A DNA stretch of 64,000 nucleotides from Phycisphaeraceae bacterium (GTDB lineage: Bacteria > Planctomycetota > Phycisphaerae > Phycisphaerales > Phycisphaeraceae): the NCBI GenBank assembly GCA_028277745.1, contig JANQFR010000005.1, forward strand, positions 1 through 64,000, given 5' to 3'. Below are positions 24,568 through 32,387 of this stretch, in pieces. The notes under the pieces are model-generated. The model did not search any database and was not told where the DNA came from. It saw only the letters and a list, made by a program, of their open reading frames with translations. How positions within the stretch are numbered: the stretch's first letter is position 1; the number at the start of each line of letters is the position of its first letter. Made by a program: the position numbers and the translations under genes.

Positions 24568-27500
24568 ATGCAGTTGTTCATAAAATCTTGTTTTTTATTG
24601 GCTTGCGCATCTTTTCCCGCCTGTTTTCCTGTGGTGGGCGCTGCACAAGGCGTCGGTGATCCACGGATTCAGCAAGGCTTGCGGGTGAGTGTGTCTTCCA
24701 TGGGTGATAAGTACCCCCACGCGGTCCGTCTTGAGATCACCGGGGTTGAAGCCGGTCAGGCCGACCCTGCATCCGAGGATTGGAGTCGGGACGTCGGGGA
24801 GTGTCATGTCTCCTTTGAACGCAGCGCCCAGACGTTGACCGTGTCACATCGTGACGGAGGCCGATGGATCGCTCGTCTACGCGAGTTGGAGATGTTCGGC
24901 CGGGCGCAGGTCCCCGGCCTTGAGATCGTGTGGGAAGCCCGTCCCGACGAGGCCATCTATGGTCTGGGCGAGCGGTTCGATGCCTTGAACGTCGCGGGCC
25001 GACGCGTCGAGATGTGGATCGAGGACCGCCCGGGCCAGGGCGATGGCAGCGCCAGCTATTTTGTGACGCCGATCCTGTTTTCGACCGCGGGGTATGGGTT
25101 TTTCGCAGACGACAACCCCGAAGGCGTTTTCGATCTCAACAGCACCGGTGACGGCCGAAACCGTTATCAGCGTGCGGGGCGGAACGCGTCGTTCGTGTTG
25201 ACGTTCGGCGAGGATGTGCCTTCGATGATCCGCGACCGCACCGCCATGATCGGCGGGCTCGAGCCGGCGCCGGCGTGGGCGTATGCGCCGTGGATCAGCC
25301 GCAACAGCTACGAGACCCAGGCCGAGGCCGAGGCCGCGATCGACGGCATGCGGTCCCGCGGCCTGCCCTTCGGCGTCATCGTGCTCGAGGCGTGGAAGGG
25401 CCATAGCAAGTCCGGCGACTTCAACCGCTTCTCCACCGAACGCTGGCCCGACGCCCGGGGTTTCCTCGAACGCTGCCGGCGTGAAGGCGTCAAGGTCATC
25501 CTTTGGCAGGTCCCGATCCTCCACCCCTCCTCGCCCTGGTTCACGCAGGCGAAAGACAAGGGCTACCTCGTCCGCGATCCGGCGGGCGAGGTGAGCCTGC
25601 GGGAAGAGTGGATGGCGGGCTACGGCAACATTGACTTTTTCAACCCCGACGCCGTGGCGTTCTGGAAAGACATGCTCCGGCCGGTCGTGCGCCTGGGCGT
25701 CGCCGGGTTCAAGGCCGACGACGGCGAAGCGATCAAGCCCACCGACCGGCTTGGTGACGGGGTCCCCGGCTGGCAGGCCCACAACCAATACTCCGCGCTT
25801 TACAACAATGCGACCTACGAGCTTTTCAAGGAAGAGGGCGTCGACGGCATGATCTGGGCCCGCAGCGGCAGCCTCGGCATCGAGTCGGCTCCGGCGCTGT
25901 GGGCGGGCGACCAGGGCGCGAGCTGGGACCAGATGCAACGCATCGTCACCGCCGGGCTCAGTTCGTCGGTCTCCGGCATGCCCTATTGGGGGCATGACAT
26001 CGGCGGCTACTACGGCACGTGCAGCCCCGAGCTCTATATGCGCTGGCTCCAGTTGGGCGCGTTGAGCCCGTTCATGCAGTTCCACGGCATCGAGCCGCGC
26101 GAGCCCTGGCACTTCGGCGACCGGGCGGTGGACGCCTACCGCCTGCTGGCCAACCTGCGCATGAACCTGCGTCCGATGTTGATCGAGCTTGGCGCGGAAG
26201 CAGCGGAGACAGGGATGCCGATCATGCGGCCGATGTTCTTCGCCACCGGTCAACACGACGGAGAGACGCTGGCCAACCAGTTCATGCTGGGCGAGGACCT
26301 GCTGGTGACGCCGGTGATAGAGGAAGGCGCCGCGGGCCGCGTCGTGCGGTTCCCGCCGGGCCGCTGGCTCCATGCGTTGTCGCCGATGGCGTTCGAGGGC
26401 CCCGGCGAATTCAGCGTGCCGATCGGCCTGGTCGATGCGCCCCTGTTCATCCGTCAAGGCGCGACACTGCGGCTCGAACTGGCGCCGGGACAGCGGCTCG
26501 GGCATTGGAAACAAGGCGAACCGACAACCACGCGGGAAGCCACGCCCCGGGCGCTGTGGGGTAAGGCTCCCGTGCTGTCAGACCTCCGTGCCCCGTTACG
26601 CGGCGACCCGTTGGGCGACGAGGTCGTCATCGACTTCAAGCTCCATCAGGAGCAGGGCGAAGATTTGCACGCCCGCTGGTGGTTCGAGGACGCGCCCGGC
26701 CAAGTGTTCGCCGCTCCGGTGGCGGTCACGCCCGAAGGCGTGGGGCGGGTGGACCTGGCCCCGCCGACGGTCGCCGACGCGGCTGGGCGACGTCAGGTCT
26801 ACGAACTCCGTGATGCGGCGGACCCGGACTCCAAGACGCTGGTCCGTGGCGAGGTCGACTGGAACGACCTGGTCCGCGTGACGCTTGACAACCCGTATCT
26901 CGATGTTGTGACCGAAGGCGAAACCGTCATCCGCGGCCGGGCGGTCAATCGGTCGGCTGTGACCTGCGAGGTTGAACTCAAGCTCGTGTTGCCCGAAGGG
27001 GTCGCCGCCTCCTCGAGCACACAGACGCTCCGTCTCGATCCCGGTCGGGAGGCGGGATTCTCCTGGGTGCTCCGGGTGGGGGACGCGCGGGGGATGGTCG
27101 GCGACAGCCGGGTGGTGGTCGAGGCGCGCATCGGCGATGCCGTGTTGGATCGTGCGGACGCGGCGCTGATCCGTTCGCCCCGGTGGCTGCTGGCCGGGCC
27201 GTTCCCCGCTGGATCAAAGGGCCAGAGCTTCGGCGCGACGACCGCCGCCGAGTGGGCCTTCGGTCCTGAAGCCCGTTTCCCGACCGCCCGGGGCGCGGTC
27301 CGCTGGGAGGCGCTGGACCCTGAAGCCGTCGCCGAGATGAACGGCATGGACTTCAACCGGATCTTCGGCGAACGCGAAAACGCCTTCGTCTACGCCACGG
27401 CCGTGATCCATAGCGATCGTGAGCAGCCGGTGCAGCTGCGCGTCGGCAGCGACGACACCCTCTCGCTCTGGGTCAACGGCGACATGCTGATCGCCGAAGA

Positions 27501-28212
27501 ATACGACCGCCCCGCGTTGCCCGATCAGGACATCATCGATGCCGTCTTCAAGGAGGGCGAGAACCGTGTGCTGATCAAGGTCGCCCAGGGCGTCGGGGGG
27601 TGGGGGCTGGTGGCCCGCATCACCGCGCCGGACGGGGGCCCGGCTTCGGGGCTCACCGATGCCCTGACCGACGCCGCCGCGTATCGCCAGGACCGCCCCG
27701 GGCAGGGCGTCCGGGTCGACGCCGGCCCGCCCCTCGCCTGGCAATACCTCGGCCCCATCGTCTATGACCCCAAAACGGACATCCGGGGCATCCCTGCGCT
27801 GGAACAAGCCATCGTCGGCGGCAAGCCGATCCCCCAGCGTGTCGGCGGGCTCACCTGGCGGGAACTGAGGCCGGGTGACCGTGGCGTTTGGACCGACCTT
27901 AAAACCGTCAGCGAAGACGACCATGTGGTCGTTTACTGCATGGCCCGGTTCACACTCGACAAGCCCACGGAAGTCGAGCTGCGCTGCGGCTCCGACGACG
28001 GCCTGGTGCTTTGGGTCGACGGCCGGCGGGTCATCGATTCCGAAGTATTTCGGGCGTTTCAGCCCGGGCAGGACGCCGCCCGCGTGAAACTGGACGAAGG
28101 CCCCCATCAGATCATCGCGCGCATCAGCCAGGGGCAAGGCGACTGGGGCTTCGATGTCCAGCTCTGGGACAGGAGCCGGACGCCCCCTGTGCCGCTGGGG
28201 GCGCCTGACTGA
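24568..28212 (+). CDS. Secreted GH31-family glycoside hydrolase with C-terminal accessory modules
   Basis: A 1214-residue exported enzyme, probably an alpha-xylosidase or alpha-glucosidase. The ATG at 24568 gives a good signal peptide; a TTG at 24556 directly abutting AGGAG is the alternative. The GH31 barrel carries the nucleophile Asp384 in GFKADDGE and the acid/base Asp448 in WARSGSLGIES...WAGD. YGLGERFDAL and FMQFHGIEPREPW also match the family. The last 400 residues add an Ig-like region and two related beta modules. These share LRVGSDDTLSLWVNG and LRCGSDDGLVLWVDG, each ending in a GGWG/GDWG strand, and may bind carbohydrate. Confidence 0.9.
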   Translation: MQLFIKSCFLLACASFPACFPVVGAAQGVGDPRIQQGLRVSVSSMGDKYPHAVRLEITGVEAGQADPASEDWSRDVGECHVSFERSAQTLTVSHRDGGRWIARLRELEMFGRAQVPGLEIVWEARPDEAIYGLGERFDALNVAGRRVEMWIEDRPGQGDGSASYFVTPILFSTAGYGFFADDNPEGVFDLNSTGDGRNRYQRAGRNASFVLTFGEDVPSMIRDRTAMIGGLEPAPAWAYAPWISRNSYETQAEAEAAIDGMRSRGLPFGVIVLEAWKGHSKSGDFNRFSTERWPDARGFLERCRREGVKVILWQVPILHPSSPWFTQAKDKGYLVRDPAGEVSLREEWMAGYGNIDFFNPDAVAFWKDMLRPVVRLGVAGFKADDGEAIKPTDRLGDGVPGWQAHNQYSALYNNATYELFKEEGVDGMIWARSGSLGIESAPALWAGDQGASWDQMQRIVTAGLSSSVSGMPYWGHDIGGYYGTCSPELYMRWLQLGALSPFMQFHGIEPREPWHFGDRAVDAYRLLANLRMNLRPMLIELGAEAAETGMPIMRPMFFATGQHDGETLANQFMLGEDLLVTPVIEEGAAGRVVRFPPGRWLHALSPMAFEGPGEFSVPIGLVDAPLFIRQGATLRLELAPGQRLGHWKQGEPTTTREATPRALWGKAPVLSDLRAPLRGDPLGDEVVIDFKLHQEQGEDLHARWWFEDAPGQVFAAPVAVTPEGVGRVDLAPPTVADAAGRRQVYELRDAADPDSKTLVRGEVDWNDLVRVTLDNPYLDVVTEGETVIRGRAVNRSAVTCEVELKLVLPEGVAASSSTQTLRLDPGREAGFSWVLRVGDARGMVGDSRVVVEARIGDAVLDRADAALIRSPRWLLAGPFPAGSKGQSFGATTAAEWAFGPEARFPTARGAVRWEALDPEAVAEMNGMDFNRIFGERENAFVYATAVIHSDREQPVQLRVGSDDTLSLWVNGDMLIAEEYDRPALPDQDIIDAVFKEGENRVLIKVAQGVGGWGLVARITAPDGGPASGLTDALTDAAAYRQDRPGQGVRVDAGPPLAWQYLGPIVYDPKTDIRGIPALEQAIVGGKPIPQRVGGLTWRELRPGDRGVWTDLKTVSEDDHVVVYCMARFTLDKPTEVELRCGSDDGLVLWVDGRRVIDSEVFRAFQPGQDAARVKLDEGPHQIIARISQGQGDWGFDVQLWDRSRTPPVPLGAPD

Positions 28213-28522
28213 GCGCCGAGCGGGTCCTGTACGTGCCGACGAAGGTGATGCTCCGCGTTTAGCGCCGGCCCGTAGGGCCGGACTGTTGCCGAATTTAAAT
28301 TCCTTTATTAAAAGATTTTAAAAGCGTTTGGCCGCCTTCGATGTCGCTTTATCACGTCACATCAAGGGTTCTGAGGAATCTTCGGCCTAAATAGATTCAA
28401 AAATAATTCATAAAATAGTGAATATATATTGAATCTAACTCATAAATATGATTATAATTCAGGACTGAATTCATGATTCAAATGACGATGACTAAGGCTA
28501 TTCCTTTCAAAGGAGGTTCCAA
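28213..28522 (+). other. 310-base intergenic region: hairpin then AT-rich regulatory stretch
   Basis: A CCGGCCC-GTA-GGGCCGG hairpin (28265-28281) with a TAGCGCCGG head ends the GH31 unit. It resembles the REP-like elements elsewhere. From 28291 the sequence becomes unusually AT-rich: a GAATTTAAATTC palindrome (28291-28302), then many TTCA/TGAA elements between 28393 and 28480. A promoter is listed separately. No ORF or RNA gene was recognised. Confidence 0.65.
28429..28458 (+). promoter_or_regulatory. Promoter of the PEP-CTERM gene at 28523
   Basis: TTGAAT (28429-28434) and TATAAT (28453-28458) are 18 bases apart. Overlapping dyads are AGATTCAA/TTGAATCT (28393-28400, 28429-28436) and AATTCAG-GA-CTGAATT (28456-28471). 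One covers the -35 and the other the -10 and start region. Confidence 0.55.
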
Positions 28523-29350
28523 ATGATGATCGGCAGTAAGTGTTTGAAAGTGATCGCAGCGACTGGGGCGGCAACACTCGTGGCGTCGGCGCAGACGTCC
28601 GCGGCGAACGTGGGCGTCCCCTTTCTGGAAGGATTTGATGATGCCGCGACGCCGGTCGTTTTGAACTTCAATGACTTCGGAGGTCAGGTGAACCCGCTCG
28701 ACACCAGCCCCACCAACGGGGTCGCCCCGGGATGGACGGTCACCGGGGGCGAGGCGCTGTTTTTCGATAACACCGACTTCGGCGATGTGGCGACCGCGCT
28801 GGTCCAGACCGTGGTGCCGCCCACCGCGGACTTTTCGGTCTCGGTCGATGTGGATATCGACGTCATCGACTTCACCAACACCAAGGTGGGGGTCGTGGCG
28901 ATGGGGATCGATCCCACCAACTTCAACGAGGATTTCAGCGGCTTTCAGGCGCAGGTCGAGAATGTCAGTGTCAGTGGTGACCAGTATCAACTGGTGCTCA
29001 AGAATAATCAGAACACCCTGGCGACCAGCGCGGTGTTCGACCTGACCGACGGGACGCCGAACTTCAATCTCACCCTCGCGGGCGTCTTCCAGCCCGACGG
29101 TTCCGTGGTGGTGACCGCGACCTTCCTCGACGATGGCGGCGAGAACGTGATCGCCGCGTTGAGCGATACGGTGGCCGGCGTCGATATCCCCGGCGGCAAC
29201 CAGTTCGGCGTCCGCACCCAGATCGGCTTCAACGCGTTCGAGGCCTCCTTTGATAATCTGGCGGTCAACGTCGTGCCCGAGCCGGCCTCGCTGGCGTTGC
29301 TCGGACTCGGGGGTCTGGTGATGCTGAAGCGTCGCCGCGGCCGTTGCTGA
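28523..29350 (+). CDS. PEP-CTERM sorting-domain protein
   Basis: A 275-residue secreted protein. AGGAGGT five bases before the ATG fixes the start. The signal peptide is IGSKCLKVIAATGAATLVAS with an Ala-x-Ala-like cleavage near TSAAN. The mature part is Asp/Asn-rich beta sequence resembling a lectin-like jelly roll (FLEGFDDAATPVVLNFNDFG; FEASFDNLAVNVV). VPEPASLALLGLGGLVML followed by KRRR is the exosortase sorting anchor. It stands between the GH31 gene and a GntR/LacI-type regulator, suggesting a surface role in polysaccharide capture (inference). Confidence 0.88.
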   Translation: MMIGSKCLKVIAATGAATLVASAQTSAANVGVPFLEGFDDAATPVVLNFNDFGGQVNPLDTSPTNGVAPGWTVTGGEALFFDNTDFGDVATALVQTVVPPTADFSVSVDVDIDVIDFTNTKVGVVAMGIDPTNFNEDFSGFQAQVENVSVSGDQYQLVLKNNQNTLATSAVFDLTDGTPNFNLTLAGVFQPDGSVVVTATFLDDGGENVIAALSDTVAGVDIPGGNQFGVRTQIGFNAFEASFDNLAVNVVPEPASLALLGLGGLVMLKRRRGRC

Positions 29351-29444
29351 TTTCGCCTGTATCCTTTTTGACGTCGGCGTGAGCCGGCGTCGAGCCTCGC
29401 GGGCGCGTGTCGCCCGTTTCCCGCACCGCGAACCAGGTCGCCCC

Positions 29445-30635
29445 ATGAAATCAACCACCGACACATCACCGCCCGCCCTCGACGCCCGCCAGGCGTTAAG
29501 CCGGCCATACCCCGCCCGCGGAGCCGTGGAGGTGTTGAGCGATCGGGTCTGTCACCTGCTTAGCCACGCGGGCTACACGGTGGGCGATCGCTTCCTGACC
29601 GACGATGAACTGGTCGAGCTGACGGGCCTGAGCCGATCGACCGTCCGGCGGGCGTTGGCGGCGTTGCGGCAGCGGGGGTGGCTGCAGAGCCGAGCGGGCA
29701 TGGGGACCTACGTCGGCCGCATCGACGGCGAACGGCCCCGGTCATCCCACGTGAAAACGCCGGTGGGTCGGCAGGCGATCCGGATGGGGGTGCTGGCGTT
29801 CAACGGCAAGATGCCGGATCACGACTGGTACACCCCCCAGGTCATGCGGGGCGTCAGCGAAGCGAGCGCGGATCACAACGTCCGGGTGGAGATGCTCACC
29901 GGCCTTACGGGCCCGCTCTCCGAATCCGTCGTCAAGCTCGAGTCGGTTGCGCCGGACGTGGTGATCAGCCTGTCGGCCGATCCCAACGACGGCCCGCTGC
30001 TGCGTCTGGCCTCCGAGGGGGGGATGCGCTGCCTGCTGGCGGGCACCACGTTCCCCGAGCTCGACCTGCCCCGGGTGTGTGAAGACAACCGCGGCGGGAT
30101 GGACATGGTGGTGCGGAAGCTGGCCGAGCGGGGCCACGAGCGGATCGGCCTGATCATGCGCCGCTGGGTGGGGTCCTGGCTGTTCAAGCGGCACGAGCAA
30201 TGGCACAACACGCTGCGCCGGTTAGGGCTGGCCCATGATGAGCAGCTGATGCACTGGCTGCCGATGCAGGACGCCGAGCTGGTCGCGCCGCAAGCTTTCA
30301 CGGACGTGGCGGACTGGTTTGAGCGGGCCAGGCCCACGGCGATCATCTGCGGCCATTACGCGCCCGCGCTGCACCTGGGCCATCTCATCCGAGAAGGGCG
30401 GCTGCGGGTTCCCGAGCAGGCTTCCGTGGCGGTGATCGACCTGCACCCCGAGGTTCCTCGGATGCTGGGCATGCCGCCGGCCAGCGCGGCGCTCCCGCTG
30501 AGGGAGATCGGGCGTAAGGTCGTCGAGCTGGCGTCCGCATGGTGTGACGGGCAGGCCCCGGCTTCGCTGACCCGGCTGCCCCTGACGTGGATCGAAGGCC
30601 CGACGCTCGCGGACCACAAACCCGAGGGCCGTTGA
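29445..30635 (+). CDS. GntR-type winged-helix regulator with LacI-like sensor domain
   Basis: A 396-residue regulator, start chosen at 29445 (MKSTTDTSPPALD) because the preceding in-frame codons are Arg-rich and lack a family match. Residues about 25-80 form a GntR helix-turn-helix (FLTDDELVELTGLSRSTVRR) and wing (GMGTYVGR). A LacI/periplasmic-binding-type sensor follows (IRMGVLAFNGKMPDHDW; DNRGGMDMVVRKLAERGHER). This matches the AraR-like architecture used in sugar control. It probably regulates the flanking PEP-CTERM, secreted-protein and pseudopilin genes. Confidence 0.9.
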   Translation: MKSTTDTSPPALDARQALSRPYPARGAVEVLSDRVCHLLSHAGYTVGDRFLTDDELVELTGLSRSTVRRALAALRQRGWLQSRAGMGTYVGRIDGERPRSSHVKTPVGRQAIRMGVLAFNGKMPDHDWYTPQVMRGVSEASADHNVRVEMLTGLTGPLSESVVKLESVAPDVVISLSADPNDGPLLRLASEGGMRCLLAGTTFPELDLPRVCEDNRGGMDMVVRKLAERGHERIGLIMRRWVGSWLFKRHEQWHNTLRRLGLAHDEQLMHWLPMQDAELVAPQAFTDVADWFERARPTAIICGHYAPALHLGHLIREGRLRVPEQASVAVIDLHPEVPRMLGMPPASAALPLREIGRKVVELASAWCDGQAPASLTRLPLTWIEGPTLADHKPEGR

Positions 30636-30689
30636 ATCCGTAAGACTCTTGCGCTCGCAGGCCGACCGTTCCCTGCATCCGAACGCATC

Positions 30690-31502
30690 ATGAATCATCA
30701 GGAAGCCACAACCCCTCATCGATCAAGCGGCACGCCCGCCTTCTGGGCGCTGATCGTCGGCGCGTCGCTGTCCGCCGGCCTATGTTCGGCCGGCGCCGAG
30801 GCTGCGCCGACCGAATCGTCGGACGAGGCGGTGCTGTATCGTGAGACATTCCCGAACGACGGTGACCGGGGCCGACCGCTCGCCGACGCCGGGTGGCGTT
30901 ACTACCTCGGCCCCGATGGGTGGGATGAGAAAGATAACCCCGCGACGCACGGCCTGTTGAATGAGAACCCCGGCGGTTCGCCCGACCTCAAGCCGGTGGC
31001 CTCGGAATCCGTCACCGAGACCGATCACGGGTTCGTGGTCAACGGGCTGGGCCCCAACGGCGACCACCCCGATGATTACTGGAACCAGCTCACGCATTAC
31101 GCGACCAACGAGTGGACGCTGGATCTGTCTCAGACCGAGCTGACGGCGATCACGTTCGACCTGGCGTTGAGCCAGCCGGATGAGGTGCGCGTCACCGTTC
31201 AGGTGGACGGCAAGTGGTACGCGTCAGAGGAAACGTTCACCGCCCCGCCCATCGCCGGCTACGGGGTCTACGGCGGGTTCAGGGATGGGCATGTGACCCG
31301 TACGCTCTCCCTGGGTGGCGCGGGGTGGCTGCCGTTTGGCTTCAAGCCCGGCGTCACGATGAGCCTCGACACGACCCAGAAGCCCGTCGAGCTGCCGGCC
31401 GGCCGGCTCGAAGGCTTCGGGCTCATGCTCCAACCCACGGGTTTCGAGGCGTTCGACACCTATACGCTGATCGGCCGGCCGCGCGTCATTGAACCCGAAT
31501 GA
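30690..31502 (+). CDS. Secreted protein of unknown function
   Basis: A 270-residue protein with a long N-region and a hydrophobic signal segment (AFWALIVGASLSAGLCSAG), followed by an Ala-rich cleavage area. The mature part looks like a beta-sandwich: VLYRETFPNDGD at the start, ATNEWTLDLSQTELTAITF in the middle, and a C-terminal LEGFGLMLQPTGFEAFDTY. The alternation of Trp, Asp and Gly resembles carbohydrate-binding jelly rolls, but I recognise no family. It lacks a sorting signal. Its stop falls just after the first possible start of the following pseudopilin gene. Confidence 0.75.
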   Translation: MNHQEATTPHRSSGTPAFWALIVGASLSAGLCSAGAEAAPTESSDEAVLYRETFPNDGDRGRPLADAGWRYYLGPDGWDEKDNPATHGLLNENPGGSPDLKPVASESVTETDHGFVVNGLGPNGDHPDDYWNQLTHYATNEWTLDLSQTELTAITFDLALSQPDEVRVTVQVDGKWYASEETFTAPPIAGYGVYGGFRDGHVTRTLSLGGAGWLPFGFKPGVTMSLDTTQKPVELPAGRLEGFGLMLQPTGFEAFDTYTLIGRPRVIEPE

Positions 31503-31540
31503 TCGATTGCAACGACGATGACCATCCTGGGAGACCAGAA

Positions 31541-32359
31541 ATGCGATACCGCCTGCCTTCCCTTCGTCCCTCAACGGCTGAAAAAACGATAGCCGGCTTC
31601 ACGCTCATTGAACTGATCGTGGTGATTGCGATCATTTCTTTGCTGATCGCCGTCCTGCTGCCGGCGCTTAGTGCAGCGCGGGCGACAGCGCGTGATGCTG
31701 CGTGCGCTTCAAACCTGCGCCAGATCGGCTTCGCCACCATGGCGTACGCCGTGGATTACGGCGTGCTCCCGGTCGGAGTCGAAAGCACCTCGCCCGATTA
31801 TCGCGACTGGACGTTTACCCTACCGGATGGGTACATGGGCGGCAGCACGAGCGGCGCGTCCGCGGCACAGCAACGGGAAAAGGTCCTGCAGTGTCCCACC
31901 GCCAGAGCGTTGGGGTATCCCGGCGATCAACCTAACCACTACTCGGCGCATCCCCGGCTGTTTCCGGATATCGGAATGACCGATCCTTTTACCGGTCATA
32001 CGACTCAGCTTCGACCCTATCGTGTGGAAGAGATCGAGCGGCCGACGGACGTATTTCTTGTTGCAGATGGATCACAGCAGGCGTCGATCGATGATGGAGC
32101 CCAACCCTTGGCCACCTCGATCGATAGTTTTCGGATTTTTTGGAATCCCGGTTACGGCCTTGTCAAGGAGCCGTGGGTGAATCTTGAGGACACAATCGAT
32201 CAAGGGCCGAACGCGGACATCGACTCGATTAGCAGTTCGCATGTTCGTTTCCGTCATGGAGGAGACAACGTCGCCAACCTGTTGTTTGCCGACGGCCACG
32301 TCGCAACGATTCAATACGGTGAATTGCGTGTGAAGCATACGCGCGTCAATCGGCCATGA
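31541..32359 (+). CDS. Type II secretion-like pseudopilin
   Basis: A 272-residue protein. ATG 31541 is preferred over 31499 because a GGGAG-like site lies about 9 bases upstream and the leader is then 20 residues (MRYRLPSLRPSTAEKTIAG). Cleavage is before FTLIELIVVIAIISLLIA, with Glu at +5. LLPALSAARATARDAACASNLRQIG and VANLLFADGHVATI match the planctomycete H-X9-DG pseudopilins and the paralogue at 22473-23303. The gene is less GC-rich than its neighbours. It is part of the second regulator/pseudopilin/PEP-CTERM module. Confidence 0.88.
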   Translation: MRYRLPSLRPSTAEKTIAGFTLIELIVVIAIISLLIAVLLPALSAARATARDAACASNLRQIGFATMAYAVDYGVLPVGVESTSPDYRDWTFTLPDGYMGGSTSGASAAQQREKVLQCPTARALGYPGDQPNHYSAHPRLFPDIGMTDPFTGHTTQLRPYRVEEIERPTDVFLVADGSQQASIDDGAQPLATSIDSFRIFWNPGYGLVKEPWVNLEDTIDQGPNADIDSISSSHVRFRHGGDNVANLLFADGHVATIQYGELRVKHTRVNRP

Positions 32360-32387
32360 CCGTGAGCGTTGGTCCGCCGGGCGGACG

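Noticed and set aside
28290-28480. AT-rich stretch as a replication origin
   Set aside because: No DnaA-box cluster (TTATCCACA-like) is seen and dnaA/dnaN are not nearby. The repeats fit regulator sites over a promoter better.
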